Assembly: GCA_963817855.1 (NCBI GenBank)
Contig: CAWFQA010000001.1
Span: 1,860,001 to 1,924,000 of the forward strand
Origin: JAKAAZ01 sp963817855
GTDB taxonomy: Bacteria; Acidobacteriota; Terriglobia; Terriglobales; Acidobacteriaceae
DNA: 64,000 bases
Direction of reading: 5' to 3'
The notes beneath the pieces were generated by a model that was given only the letters and a program-made list of their open reading frames with translations, searched no databases and was not told the DNA's origin. The translations under genes were made by a program, and so were the position numbers. Positions 19,064 to 27,743 of the stretch are shown one piece after another; the stretch's first letter is position 1, and every line of letters starts with the position of its first letter.

Positions 19064-19813
19064 CCGCGAGGCGCTATCGCTTGAACCTTCATAGGGTTCC
19101 AATAAGTAGATTCCATTTCCGTTTTCCATTCTGAATCCAGTCACAGCGAAACCTTGTGCAAATCGCTCCTGGAAGTCCGCTTTGAGCCGAGTCTGGACTT
19201 CCTCTGCATGCCGCGATCCGGAGTGCTTCCACTCTTCCATCTCCGCAGGCACAACAATCTGGATGGCATCGGAAGCAACGGCTGGAGCCCCTCCAGCAAG
19301 AGCGTTCTGAACGCGGTTGGAAGAGACCTGCCACTCTGCAACCAGGCGGTCCGTGGGAAGGCCGCTATGCAATGGGCTGGACGTAATCCCGTAGAGGTTC
19401 GAATAGAACCGCCGTACGGTCGCGCCGAGGCGCACGATATTGAAATAGGCATTGCGAAGAGCCAACGGGTCGAACGTCCATTCCATCAGTGCGATCTGCA
19501 TCTCCAGCATAAGGTCTCGTTGCTTCAGTTTGATCATGCGGCCCAGACCGCGATTCTGATATTCCGGGACTACGCCGACAATGTGAGAATGAAGGCATCG
19601 CAAGTTGCCGCGAAATGCGGGAAATGCGAGGGCAAATCCCACAGGCTTCGATCCGTGATGTGCAAGCAGAACATGGCCCCCGGTCTTGCCGGCAACGACA
19701 AAAATGGCCGTGGGAGTCAGATCTTCATCGGTATCGTGCCATATCGTACGTTGCAATTCCTGGCACTGGCGAATCTCACCGAGAGTGCTGCAAACCGAGA
19801 TCGAAAATTGCAT
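19055..19813 (-). CDS. COG3375-type GNAT N-acyltransferase, candidate D-amino acid N-succinyltransferase
   Basis: 252 residues. A GNAT fold with the acyl-CoA-binding loop V-P-E-Y-Q-N-R-G-L-G (residues about 82-91), followed by the MEWTFDPL motif and NAYFNIVRLGA typical of COG3375. In Geobacillus, a COG3375 protein encoded with NSAR succinylates D-amino acids, making the substrate for the racemase (established knowledge). Here the racemase is 14 kb away but inside the same repeat-bounded module. ATG at 19811-19813 with AGGAGAA upstream. It is third in a minus-strand group after the RpiR regulator and the permease. Confidence 0.72.
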   Translation of the reverse strand: MQFSISVCSTLGEIRQCQELQRTIWHDTDEDLTPTAIFVVAGKTGGHVLLAHHGSKPVGFALAFPAFRGNLRCLHSHIVGVVPEYQNRGLGRMIKLKQRDLMLEMQIALMEWTFDPLALRNAYFNIVRLGATVRRFYSNLYGITSSPLHSGLPTDRLVAEWQVSSNRVQNALAGGAPAVASDAIQIVVPAEMEEWKHSGSRHAEEVQTRLKADFQERFAQGFAVTGFRMENGNGIYLLEPYEGSSDSASRLP

Positions 19814-19857
19814 AGACCGGTTCTCCTGAAGGAGTACATCGGGGAGATGAACTACAC

Positions 19858-19882
19858 GCAGCCTTTCCTCAAGAAAGGCTGC
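19858..19882. terminator. Perfect 10-bp hairpin between permease and GNAT genes
   Basis: GCAGCCTTTC-CTCAA-GAAAGGCTGC forms a perfect ten-base stem with a five-base loop. Neither side is followed by a clear T-run, so it is either a weak terminator or an attenuating / RNA-stabilising hairpin in the leader of the GNAT gene (minus strand). Confidence 0.45.
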
Positions 19883-19988
19883 ACAGCGGAAATGTTAGCA
19901 ATCGATAGCATCAGGAGAACGGTTAGGAAGCGCCTGGTCTTTTGATGCCGCATGTCTCTCAATATAAATTCAAGTTCGAACGTCTGAT

Positions 19989-21326
19989 CTATTGGACCGG
20001 TTTCGGAATGATGCGAAAAAGCAGATACACGGGGACCCCGGTCAGAATCATCGCGATTCCAAAGCATGCGTGAACAGGATCGTTCAGAATCGTGCCGAGG
20101 GAAATTCCAACTGCGGCCGCAATAAATAAGAGCGGTAACCATGGATAGGCCGGCACGCAAAAGCTGCGCTCCAGATCGGGCCTCCGGATGCGAAGCACGA
20201 TCACCGCAGCAACCGTAAGCCCGTAGAAGATCCATGCGGTGAAGATCACATAGGTGAAGAGTTGCTGGAAGTTGCCGGTTAAAGTCAGCAGCGATGCCCA
20301 AACGCCCTGGACCAAAGTCGCGAGAATTGGCGTATGGAAACGCTGGCTGGTTCGACCCAGGCGCCGAAAGAAAATGCCGTCGCGTGCCATGGCGTAGTAG
20401 ACGCGAGGCCCGGTAAGGATCATGCCATTCATCGCGCCCAGAATAGAAGTGAGGATCAGGACAGAGATCAGCACCGTGGTTCCCATACCGTAGGCGGTCT
20501 GGATTGCCGTGGCGGCTGCATGGTCCGTATCTCGGACTGCGAGGGGCGTCAAGACCGAGTAATAGGCGATGTTCATCAGGACATAGATCGCGGCGACAAT
20601 CGCCGTTCCCAGGAACAGACTCTTCGGCAAATCCTGTTTGGGCGACCGAAATTCCCCGGCAGTAAAAGAGACGACATGCCACCCTTCATACGCCCACAGC
20701 ACGGCGACCAAAGCCGCTCCAAAGGGAAGCAGAGAGCGCCAAGTAGGCATCGTGGGCGAGAAGCTGGTTTGCAGCAGATGAATGTGCCCGCGCCAGAGCA
20801 AGAGTATGAACAGCAATGCCAGTCCAGCTAATTTGCTGATCGTGCTCACGTTCTGGACCAGTTTGCCCAGGCGGAGCCCTAAACAATTCACTCCAGTCAG
20901 CAGCAGGATGCAAACAATTGCTGTAGATTTCTGTCCGGTGAGGCTGAGCGGAATCAGGCGCGAAAGATAGAGACTGAAACCGACCGCAAGGGTGGCAATG
21001 CTGCCGGACTGGATCATGGATAGAAGGCCCCATCCATAGAGAAAAGCCAGCGGTTTGCCGAACGCATGCCGCAAGTAGACATACAATCCGCCCGCGCCAG
21101 GATACATCGATCCTAGTTCGCCCAGCGACAATGCACCGAATAAGCTGAGCAGGCCGCCAACAATCCACACCAGCAATACCGCGCTCAGCGAGTGCAGTTG
21201 CGCCGCAATCGGGCCGGGGACGAGAAAAATTCCCGAACCGATTACCGTTCCCACGACCAGGGCGATTCCGTCCGCGCAGCTCAGTTCGCGAACTAAACCT
21301 GTTTTGCTGTCCAGTGCGCGGGTCAA
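19989..21326 (-). CDS. APC superfamily amino acid permease
   Basis: About 445 residues with twelve hydrophobic segments. The first helix region reads ALVVGTVIGSGIFLVPG, the consensus GxGIF substrate-binding kink of amino acid/polyamine/organocation permeases. I prefer the TTG at 21326, which overlaps the stop of the upstream regulator as TTGA and would give translational coupling. An in-frame ATG at 21413 would extend the protein by 29 polar residues and overlap the regulator by 91 bases. It probably imports amino acids across the inner membrane. The specificity is not readable. It sits between the RpiR regulator and the GNAT gene in one transcription unit. Confidence 0.85.
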   Translation of the reverse strand: MTRALDSKTGLVRELSCADGIALVVGTVIGSGIFLVPGPIAAQLHSLSAVLLVWIVGGLLSLFGALSLGELGSMYPGAGGLYVYLRHAFGKPLAFLYGWGLLSMIQSGSIATLAVGFSLYLSRLIPLSLTGQKSTAIVCILLLTGVNCLGLRLGKLVQNVSTISKLAGLALLFILLLWRGHIHLLQTSFSPTMPTWRSLLPFGAALVAVLWAYEGWHVVSFTAGEFRSPKQDLPKSLFLGTAIVAAIYVLMNIAYYSVLTPLAVRDTDHAAATAIQTAYGMGTTVLISVLILTSILGAMNGMILTGPRVYYAMARDGIFFRRLGRTSQRFHTPILATLVQGVWASLLTLTGNFQQLFTYVIFTAWIFYGLTVAAVIVLRIRRPDLERSFCVPAYPWLPLLFIAAAVGISLGTILNDPVHACFGIAMILTGVPVYLLFRIIPKPVQ

Positions 21327-22204
21327 ACTTCGTACCAACGGAATCCGTGCTTTTGTTCCTCGGCCACTGGACGGAGAAAGTTCAGCGTCCGTTTGCGATC
21401 GAAATTGCCGCACGCGACCAATATCACGTTGGCGAGCGCGATCGGTGCAACGTAGGAAGCTGTGAACGATCCGCTTTCAACTGAGGCGAGAAAAAATTCG
21501 TCGGTGAACTGAGCGATCGGAGAGATATAGGTATCCGTGATGCCCACGCTATATGCGCCCTTCTGCCGGGCTATCTGCAGGCCCTCTACGGTCTGGCGCA
21601 GTCCCCGGCGAAAGCTGATGGCGATCACGAGGTCTTTGCGCCCCAGGGTTCGAGTCACGTGCATGGTTTGCCCGGTGGTTGTGGCGATGAGCACGGGAAG
21701 GCCAAGCAAGGTCATCTGATATTCAAGGTAGTGGACCAGATTCGCGGCAAAATCACCCCCCAGGATGAGAATGCGCCGGGCCGAATGGACGCGCTTTGCG
21801 AGGAGAGTGACCCGGGAAGGATCGAGGCTGTTGCGGAGCGCTACCAGGTTTTTAATGTCCTGGTCCAGGCAATCGCGTATGTGAGAGGGGATACTGCCGT
21901 CCCCCGCGGCGCTTGCCTGCAGTCCTTCTAAGGAAGTGGCATTGGCGATCGACAGGTTGTGCAGATAGTTTTGGAAAGAACGGTAGCCGTCGAAACCCAA
22001 CTGCTGTACGATTCTCACGGTCGTCGCGGGGTCCGTCCCAAGCCGTTGGGCGGCGGCGCGGACGCTGAGCAGGACAAATTCACGTGGATTCTCAAGTACA
22101 GGCCGGACGATCTCCTGCCGGCGCGGGCTCAATTTGGCGATCTGACGGGTCAGCGTACCGACCGGGACCGCATGGTTCTGGCTCGTGCTGCGTTTCTTCG
22201 GCAT
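21323..22204 (-). CDS. MurR/RpiR family transcriptional regulator (HTH plus SIS)
   Basis: 293 residues. Residues about 10-85 carry the RpiR helix-turn-helix (SVRAAAQRLGTDPATTVRIVQQLGFDGY). Residues about 125-265 form a SIS sugar-phosphate-isomerase-like sensing domain (RRILILGGDFAANLVHYLEYQM and the following region). RpiR proteins usually sense phosphosugars (MurR senses MurNAc-6-phosphate), but several regulate amino acid or peptide use. It heads the minus-strand regulator-permease-GNAT unit and is divergent from the D-aminoacylase-like gene, so it probably controls both. No strong Shine-Dalgarno is seen before the ATG at 22204. Confidence 0.85.
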   Translation of the reverse strand: MPKKRSTSQNHAVPVGTLTRQIAKLSPRRQEIVRPVLENPREFVLLSVRAAAQRLGTDPATTVRIVQQLGFDGYRSFQNYLHNLSIANATSLEGLQASAAGDGSIPSHIRDCLDQDIKNLVALRNSLDPSRVTLLAKRVHSARRILILGGDFAANLVHYLEYQMTLLGLPVLIATTTGQTMHVTRTLGRKDLVIAISFRRGLRQTVEGLQIARQKGAYSVGITDTYISPIAQFTDEFFLASVESGSFTASYVAPIALANVILVACGNFDRKRTLNFLRPVAEEQKHGFRWYEV

Positions 22205-22315
22205 ATGGAAGGAGAATGAACGAAATCGGTGGGACGGTCAAGTCTTAATCCAGGCGTCATCCATTCGCAAATCTGCCAGGGAGTGCGTTGAATCAAATGT
22301 TTGTTGGTGACATTC

Positions 22316-22390
22316 TTGTTCCGCAAACAATAGTATCTAAGGAAGCAAAAATAATGTTATACGCGGCTATCGATCGATGCAACAATTGTT
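22316..22390. promoter_or_regulatory. Candidate RpiR operator region with two AACAA/TTGTT palindromes
   Basis: The 276-base divergent spacer holds TTGTT-CCGCA-AACAA at 22316-22330 and a perfect AACAATTGTT palindrome at 22381-22390, sharing the same half-site. Two like-sequence palindromes between a regulator and its divergent target are what an autoregulated operator pair would look like. No match to a known site was tested. Confidence 0.35.
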
Positions 22391-22480
22391 TCTAATTGCG
22401 ATGACTTCAGAAGAATACTTCCTCGCAGGCGGCATTGACTGCGGACTTCTGGACGCAAAATGATGCTTTGGAGTATGTAG

Positions 22481-24202
22481 ATGCACATTCGACTCACGTA
22501 TCGAAGCTGTGTCCTCCAGGCCGTCGTCATTGCCATGGTCCTTGCGCCGCATCTGTGCGCAACGTCATCCGCCGCTGTCAATTCGCAGCCGATTTCCTCT
22601 AAAGCCGCGAACCGGCCAATATACGACATAGTGATCCGCAACGGGCGCGTGCTGGATGGAGCGGGCAATCCCTGGATCCACGCCGACGTTGCGATCTCCG
22701 ATGGTCATTTCGTCAAAATCGGTCGCATTGTAGGTAAGGGCAAACGTGAGATCGACGCCACCGGCGATTATGTCACGCCCGGCTGGATCGACGTGATGGA
22801 CCAGTCTGGAGAGGTGTTGCTCAAGAACGGACTGGCCGACAATAAGCTGCATGAAGGCGTGACAACTGCGATCGCTGGAGAAGGCGGTACGCCGGTGCCG
22901 GCAGAAAAGATCCCGGAATACTTTGCGCAGCTTCAACGTCAGGGGATCAGCCTGAATTTCGGCAGTTATTTCAGTGAAACGCAGGCGCGCGTTGCCGTAC
23001 TTGGGTATGCAGATCGCAAGCCTACGCCCGCCGAGCTGGACCGGATGAAGACCATCATGGCGACGGCAATGCAAAACGGCGCGATGGGCATGACCACGGC
23101 ACTCATCTATCCGCCATCCAGCTTTGCCGCGACAGATGAATTGATCGCAATGGCGAAGGTTGCCGGACAGTATGGCGGCATCTACGCCAGCCATATGCGC
23201 GATGAAGGCAAGGGGGTTCTGCAGGCAGTCGATGAACTGATCGAGATTGCGGACCAAGGGCACTTGCCTGCGGAGATTTTTCATTTGAAAGTCGCCTATC
23301 AGCCCGACTGGGGGAAAACCATGCAGGAGATAGGTCAGCATGTTGCCGCAGCGCGTGCGCGCGGAGTGGAGGTCGCCGGCGATCTCTATGTCTATACGGC
23401 CGGCGGCACCGGTCTTGAAGCTACTGTTCCATCCTGGGCGCAGGAGGGTGGAGACGATGCGATGAAGAAGCGCCTTCGCGACCCGGCTATCCGCTCCCGG
23501 CTCAAGCAGGAGCAGAAAACCGGTTCGCCAGGTTGGTGGAACATTATCGATGCATCCGGCGGCTGGGATGGAATCGTGCTGGTGAACGCCGCCAACCCGG
23601 CAAACGCAAAATACAACGGAAAGACCATGACGGAAGTGGCGAAAGAAATGGGCACAGACCCTGCCGATGCCGCCTTCAATTTAGTGGAACAGAGCCAGTC
23701 CCGTGTGCTGGCAATCTATCACATGATGAGCGAACAGGACATCGACACTGCATTGCGTTTTCCATGGACCAGCATCGGCAGCGATGCCGGCAGTTCGGCC
23801 GTTGCCGGCGGGGACGATGCAATCGGGCTTCCTCATCCGCGCGCTTATGGCAATTTTCCTCGCGTGATTGCCCGCTATGTACGGGAAGAACACGTCCTCA
23901 CATTGGAAGATGCGATTCGTAAAATGACTTCATGGCCGGCGGAGCGTATGCGCTTGAACGGACGCGGCGTGATTCGCCAGGGCGGCTGGGCAGACGTCAC
24001 GATCTTCAATTACGACAAAATCCAGGACCGCTCCACGTATATCCAGCCTGACCTGTACCCTACAGGAATTGATTACGTGCTCGTTAACGGTAGAGTGGTC
24101 ATCGATCAAGGGAAACACACGGGCGCGAAACCGGGAATGGTGCTGTATGGACCGGGATATTCCCTCAATCACCCGCCAAAAGCTGCTGAGAAGAATAGAT
24201 AG
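22481..24202 (+). CDS. Secreted D-aminoacylase-like amidohydrolase
   Basis: 573 residues. Signal peptide (VLQAVVIAMVLAPHLCATSSA), then the N-acyl-D-amino-acid deacylase fold (YDIVIRNGRVLDGAGNP, DYVTPGWIDV). Conserved elements are H238 in YASHMRDEG, H268 in IFHLK and the catalytic Asp D435 in IGSDAGS. The usual HxH after the first strand is replaced by MDQ (106-108), and the family's metal-binding Cys (GNCG) is a Gly here (GEGG, 133-136). Function may therefore be altered: a different metal set or a different N-acyl/D-residue substrate. Good Shine-Dalgarno (GGAG, seven bases upstream). Divergent from the RpiR regulator. Confidence 0.8.
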   Translation: MHIRLTYRSCVLQAVVIAMVLAPHLCATSSAAVNSQPISSKAANRPIYDIVIRNGRVLDGAGNPWIHADVAISDGHFVKIGRIVGKGKREIDATGDYVTPGWIDVMDQSGEVLLKNGLADNKLHEGVTTAIAGEGGTPVPAEKIPEYFAQLQRQGISLNFGSYFSETQARVAVLGYADRKPTPAELDRMKTIMATAMQNGAMGMTTALIYPPSSFAATDELIAMAKVAGQYGGIYASHMRDEGKGVLQAVDELIEIADQGHLPAEIFHLKVAYQPDWGKTMQEIGQHVAAARARGVEVAGDLYVYTAGGTGLEATVPSWAQEGGDDAMKKRLRDPAIRSRLKQEQKTGSPGWWNIIDASGGWDGIVLVNAANPANAKYNGKTMTEVAKEMGTDPADAAFNLVEQSQSRVLAIYHMMSEQDIDTALRFPWTSIGSDAGSSAVAGGDDAIGLPHPRAYGNFPRVIARYVREEHVLTLEDAIRKMTSWPAERMRLNGRGVIRQGGWADVTIFNYDKIQDRSTYIQPDLYPTGIDYVLVNGRVVIDQGKHTGAKPGMVLYGPGYSLNHPPKAAEKNR

Positions 24203-24499
24203 CTCTCGAAAAATATTTGATTTTGGAGCTCGCCCGTTCGCAGTCTGTGATCGGACCAGATTTTTTGTACCAAGCCCAGAGTTAGTCTCCGCAGGCGATC
24301 CGTGAGTTGCGCGATCTCACGCATTCGCGGATCACGCTCTTGCGGGAGCGGCGCTATCGTCAACCGAATTCAGAAGGTGTGCTGAAAGACGCGAACATCA
24401 ATCTTGCGTCTGTGGTCACCGACATCCTCGTTCCGCTGAAGAGCGGAACCGGGATAGGAAACCGGTCCGTATCCGCTACTTCGATCTGTCCAGCAACCC

Positions 24500-24703
24500 G
24501 ATCAAACGTTGGGTTGGCATAACCTGCGGCACAGCTTGGCAAGCTGGCTTGTGTCGAGTGGCGCCGATGTCAAGACGGTCTCGTTTATGCCTCGGCACAG
24601 CAACATTCGAACCACCTGGAATCTACAGCCATGCTGTCGATTCCAATTGGCGGCTCAGGGGGAGTTCTTGGATACCTTGCTGTTCAGTGAATCAGTGCAA
24701 TAG
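24500..24703 (+). pseudogene. Tyrosine recombinase (integrase) C-terminal remnant
   Basis: The reading GWHNLRHSLASWLVSSGADV contains the catalytic HxLR motif of phage-type integrases, followed by RHSNIRTT. The next expected block with the Tyr nucleophile (IYSHAVDS) is in a different frame, and LAAQGEFLDTLLF returns to the first frame. At least two frameshifts are present and there is no N-terminal part, so it is dead. It ends about 40 bases before the att-like repeat at 24741, the usual place for an integrase gene. The 300 bases before it (24203-24499) hold no recognisable gene. Confidence 0.75.
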
Positions 24704-24740
24704 CGGAACGAAAAGCGGAATGGGAAAGGGCAGGGAAGCG

Positions 24741-24952
24741 GCAGGACCTTCGTATGTGATTGAAGCAAATGGTAGGCACGAGGAGACTCGAACTCCTGAC
24801 CTCTACCGTGTCAAAGGCCGTATCTTATTTACTTACAACAACTTAAAGGTTGCTGGAGACCGCCAATGAACGCGGAAATACGCGGAAGCCGATAATTTTA
24901 CAGGTGAGATTACAGGTGAGAAATTTGTCATTTGTGAGGGGCTAAGGCTCTC
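24741..24952 (-). repeat. att-like repeat copy 2, exact tRNA-Val 3'-half duplication
   Basis: Positions 24769-24814 are identical over 46 bases to 43597-43642, which covers the CCA end, T-arm and anticodon region of the tRNA-Val gene. From 24815 to about 24932 follows the conserved arm also present at 1860, 37130 and 42080. With the tRNA, this pair brackets 18.8 kb. Short open frames through this copy are not genes. The region 24953-25191 has no supported gene. Confidence 0.9.
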
Positions 24953-25191
24953 TTGAAAATACGGCTCAACAATCTTTTTCACAAGGCCTGCGAAGAATGG
25001 CCCGGTATTTTCAAGCCGGGCGAGGATATCGAGTTAGCAAAGCGGCACCTCCAGGTATGCGCTGGACCCCTCGAAGGTGTGCGACTCTTAGGATCGAATC
25101 TGCGCATCATGGATGATGCTTTCGAGTACAGCTGCCAAGATCTTTGAAGCCTTGTCCGGAATGGAACTGGCCCTCGCGATCTTGGTCGCTG

Positions 25192-25626
25192 CTACGGGTA
25201 TTCTACTTCTCCCTCAGGCGTCAAAGAGAATCGTGAAGTAGGAATGAAGGTCGGCCCAATTCCGATAAATGCATCATTGCTTCGAAAGGGTGCGCGATAC
25301 TGAATCGATTGTGGTCCGTTGCCATTGAGACTCCAATGTTTCGAAGAGCCATCGTTGTACTCATAGCTTCCTTCGGTGAGCCAATTCAATCCTAAGTGAA
25401 AAGGAACAGACGCATTAACTCCAACGCCTGAGATCCAGCCGTGTTCGCTGTCCTGCGTACCGCTTCCGCTGTTCGTATATTCGCGATAGGCGATAAGAGA
25501 CGGTGCAAAGGAAATTCCGACTTCCCTATTCGCCCTTACGATAGCTGAATTGGTGTCTTGACAAGGAGATGAAATGCAAGAAATTGGAAGGCAGAGAGGT
25601 AGAACAAACAGGACTCGACGCCGCAT
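25192..25626 (-). CDS. Short outer-membrane beta-barrel-like secreted protein, probably truncated
   Basis: 144 residues. N-terminal signal peptide (VLFVLPLCLPISCISS) followed by alternating hydrophobic/polar strands (VGISFAPSLIAYREY, GVGVNASVPFHLGLNW) as in small porin-like or OmpW/OprG-like barrels. The chain stops abruptly after EGEVEYP, mid-strand and with no terminal aromatic residue, so the 3' part seems lost next to the att-like scar. ATG at 25626 with GGAG eight bases upstream. I do not recognise a specific family. Confidence 0.5.
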   Translation of the reverse strand: MRRRVLFVLPLCLPISCISSPCQDTNSAIVRANREVGISFAPSLIAYREYTNSGSGTQDSEHGWISGVGVNASVPFHLGLNWLTEGSYEYNDGSSKHWSLNGNGPQSIQYRAPFRSNDAFIGIGPTFIPTSRFSLTPEGEVEYP

Positions 25627-25865
25627 ACATCACGCTCCAAAGGGCATGTCACCTTGATTCTATAGTTGCCTAAGGGTGAATTGCGAGTTTCATCGTTAAA
25701 GGCTCCTTGCCGGGACGAGCAAAATGTCTCTAGCTTTACTTCCTCACCACAAGTCATTCTTGGCGGGGACTTAATACCTAGTCCGCTGACGGCTCAAGCT
25801 CCTTGAAAAGCTGCGTAACTTTTCCTGGTTGTAGTGCCCAGCGATATGCCGGATGTATCTCCCAG

Positions 25866-26057
25866 TCATATACGCTTTCCCCATTTGGGGATCAAATAGT
25901 CGTCCAAATTGTGGCGGAAGAGGTACTGCGTAGTGAATGCGAACCGGGGAAGTTCATGAGCAATGTAGCTCACGGCAATTTCGCGGAGGTCGGCGCCGTT
26001 TTGTGCTCCGGGTCGTTGACGAGTTGACGCAGATGTAGACGTTCGACTTCTCTCCAT
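25866..26057 (-). pseudogene. Possible integrase core-binding-domain fragment
   Basis: The frame includes YIAHELPRFAFTTQY and NLDDYLIPKWGKRI, a pattern like the N-terminal SAM-like core-binding domain of tyrosine recombinases (a stretch ending in PKWG before the linker). A stop follows directly, and no catalytic domain is joined to it. It may be a second broken integrase of this island. The rest of 25627-26146 shows nothing I can assign. Confidence 0.35.
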
Positions 26058-26100
26058 GCGCTGGACTTCGTTTTGCCGGGAAAAGCCTCCCCATTTCGAA

Positions 26101-26140
26101 CGGCGGGTTCACTCCCCAGTGACCGAGGGTGTTCCCGCCG
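26101..26140. other. Nested inverted repeat downstream of alpha-galactosidase gene
   Basis: CGGCGGG (26101-26107) pairs with CCCGCCG (26134-26140), and TCACT-CCCC-AGTGA nests inside (26109-26122). The structure lies just beyond the stop of the minus-strand glycosidase gene, so it may end or protect that transcript; no T-run is present. Confidence 0.35.
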
Positions 26141-26146
26141 TCACAA

Positions 26147-27508
26147 TCAGAGTGCCTTGATGCGGTATAGGACGACTCCGTGCGATGGGACAGTAGCACT
26201 GATGTCGCCGCCTGATTTAGCCTTCTTGCCTGTCCACAGATCCTCCAGCGAATAGCCGTGCTCATTCTTGGTTAGGCCGACGGCGGATGCCCCAATTGAG
26301 ACCTTCGCCGCCTTCTCCCCTGTGTTGAACAAGCCGACGATCGCGTCCCCATTCGGTTGCGTCTTGGCGAACACCTGTTGGTTGCCGTTGTTGAGGACTC
26401 TTTTCGCGGCGATTGCATCCTGGTCAACAGCAAGGACCGCGGTGTTTTTGAGGTATTTGAGATCCTGCGGGTCGAGGTGCGTAAGATCGACGCCGAGAAT
26501 AATCGGCGCCGCTCCAAGCGACCAAAGGCTCAACTGAGTCTGACGCTCGACTGGAGTGAGTCCGTCATTCCGGCCATTACCTATCTCGACGGAGTCATAG
26601 TCGTTGAAGCCTCCGGGACCGGCATACGGCTGCCACTTGGCAACATAGTCGAAGCGCTTCACAATATCCGCCCAGCTGGTTAGCGGATAGCTGCTTTCAC
26701 CCTTCTCGCAGCGATAGCATTCGAGGTCGGGCGCGAACTCCCATTGATTCGCGTACTTCATCAGGACCGGCGCGATGGCTGTGGTGTAGCCCCCCTGTGT
26801 GACGTCAAGGATCATCGGCCGCCCGCTCTGCCGTATTGCTTTCGACCATGCCTTGATGTCAGGGACGTTGGCGTTGTGCATGCCGTCTATTTTGATGTAA
26901 TCGACCCCCCATGCTGCGAACATGTCCGCCCATGAATTGATGTACTCCTGAGCGCCGGGCTTGTCGAAGTCAATCTTGACCATGCCTTTGCAGTTGTAGT
27001 TGCTCTGCCTGACGGACGGTACCGCGATCTGGGCGGCGGTGTATGACGTGCCCTTAATCGACGTCTTCTTGCTGACTGCCTGCATGGAAATACCCGGCGT
27101 AACGTAGATTCCGAACTTCATCCCGGCGCCGTGGAGGTGGTCGGCAAGCACCTTTATGCCATCCGTATTACCCTGGGGCGGGAATCTCGATGGGTCTGTG
27201 ATCCAACGGCCATACTGATCGACATTTGGACCCTGACTGCCCGGGCATTGGTACCAGAAGTCGTCGAGGTTAATGTATTTGTAACCGAGGTCCTGCAAGC
27301 CAGAATCCTTGAGCGCGGCCGCCTGGGCTTTTACTTTCGAGGCTGTGGGGCCCTTGCGGAGGAAGCTCCAGGTACTCCAGCCGAGCACGGGTGTGCGACC
27401 GATGCCGTTATCTTCGGCCCTGGCATTCTGCAGGCCGAATGTAAGGATCCCGCCTACCAACAACACGGCCACCAACGCAGCCGTTATGGTATGTATCGAT
27501 TTCTTCAT
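26147..27508 (-). CDS. Secreted GH27 glycoside hydrolase (alpha-galactosidase-like)
   Basis: 453 residues. Signal peptide (ALVAVLLVGGILTFGLQNARA), then a TIM barrel with GWSTWSF, YINLDDFW and the nucleophile D208 in YIKIDGMHN. The acid/base is probably D261 (WEFAPDLECY). A C-terminal beta-sandwich follows (EDLWTGKKAKSGGD). GH27 contains alpha-galactosidases, alpha-N-acetylgalactosaminidases and beta-L-arabinopyranosidases; the insertions after residue 140 and after 261 make this copy divergent from the one at 55719. It is divergent from the second TonB receptor across a 448-base control region, suggesting linked uptake and cleavage of a galactose-containing glycan. Confidence 0.85.
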   Translation of the reverse strand: MKKSIHTITAALVAVLLVGGILTFGLQNARAEDNGIGRTPVLGWSTWSFLRKGPTASKVKAQAAALKDSGLQDLGYKYINLDDFWYQCPGSQGPNVDQYGRWITDPSRFPPQGNTDGIKVLADHLHGAGMKFGIYVTPGISMQAVSKKTSIKGTSYTAAQIAVPSVRQSNYNCKGMVKIDFDKPGAQEYINSWADMFAAWGVDYIKIDGMHNANVPDIKAWSKAIRQSGRPMILDVTQGGYTTAIAPVLMKYANQWEFAPDLECYRCEKGESSYPLTSWADIVKRFDYVAKWQPYAGPGGFNDYDSVEIGNGRNDGLTPVERQTQLSLWSLGAAPIILGVDLTHLDPQDLKYLKNTAVLAVDQDAIAAKRVLNNGNQQVFAKTQPNGDAIVGLFNTGEKAAKVSIGASAVGLTKNEHGYSLEDLWTGKKAKSGGDISATVPSHGVVLYRIKAL

Positions 27509-27743
27509 GAACCCTTCCTTTTCCCAGCCAATATGCCTACATGCTCCTAAAACATAACAATAAGATACTTCGGACAGGGTTGCCCGAGTAAAAATTCGGA
27601 TTTGGCTGCGCGGATCTTTCTCTTTTGTTCCGAGCGCGAGCCCTCGCGGAAGAGCATATATCCATTCCGCTAAATAAGCGACTTCGGCGTTCGACTCTCA
27701 ATCTTGCTCGGATTCCCTACTTACGCATGCCTCAAGATTCTTA

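Noticed and set aside
24549..24869. Plus-strand open frame spanning the integrase remnant and repeat copy 2
   Set aside because: Joins a shifted integrase piece to tRNA antisense sequence; not a gene.
24953..25147. 64-codon frame with TTG start after repeat copy 2
   Set aside because: No ribosome-binding site, no recognisable pattern, and it begins inside the fading end of the repeat.
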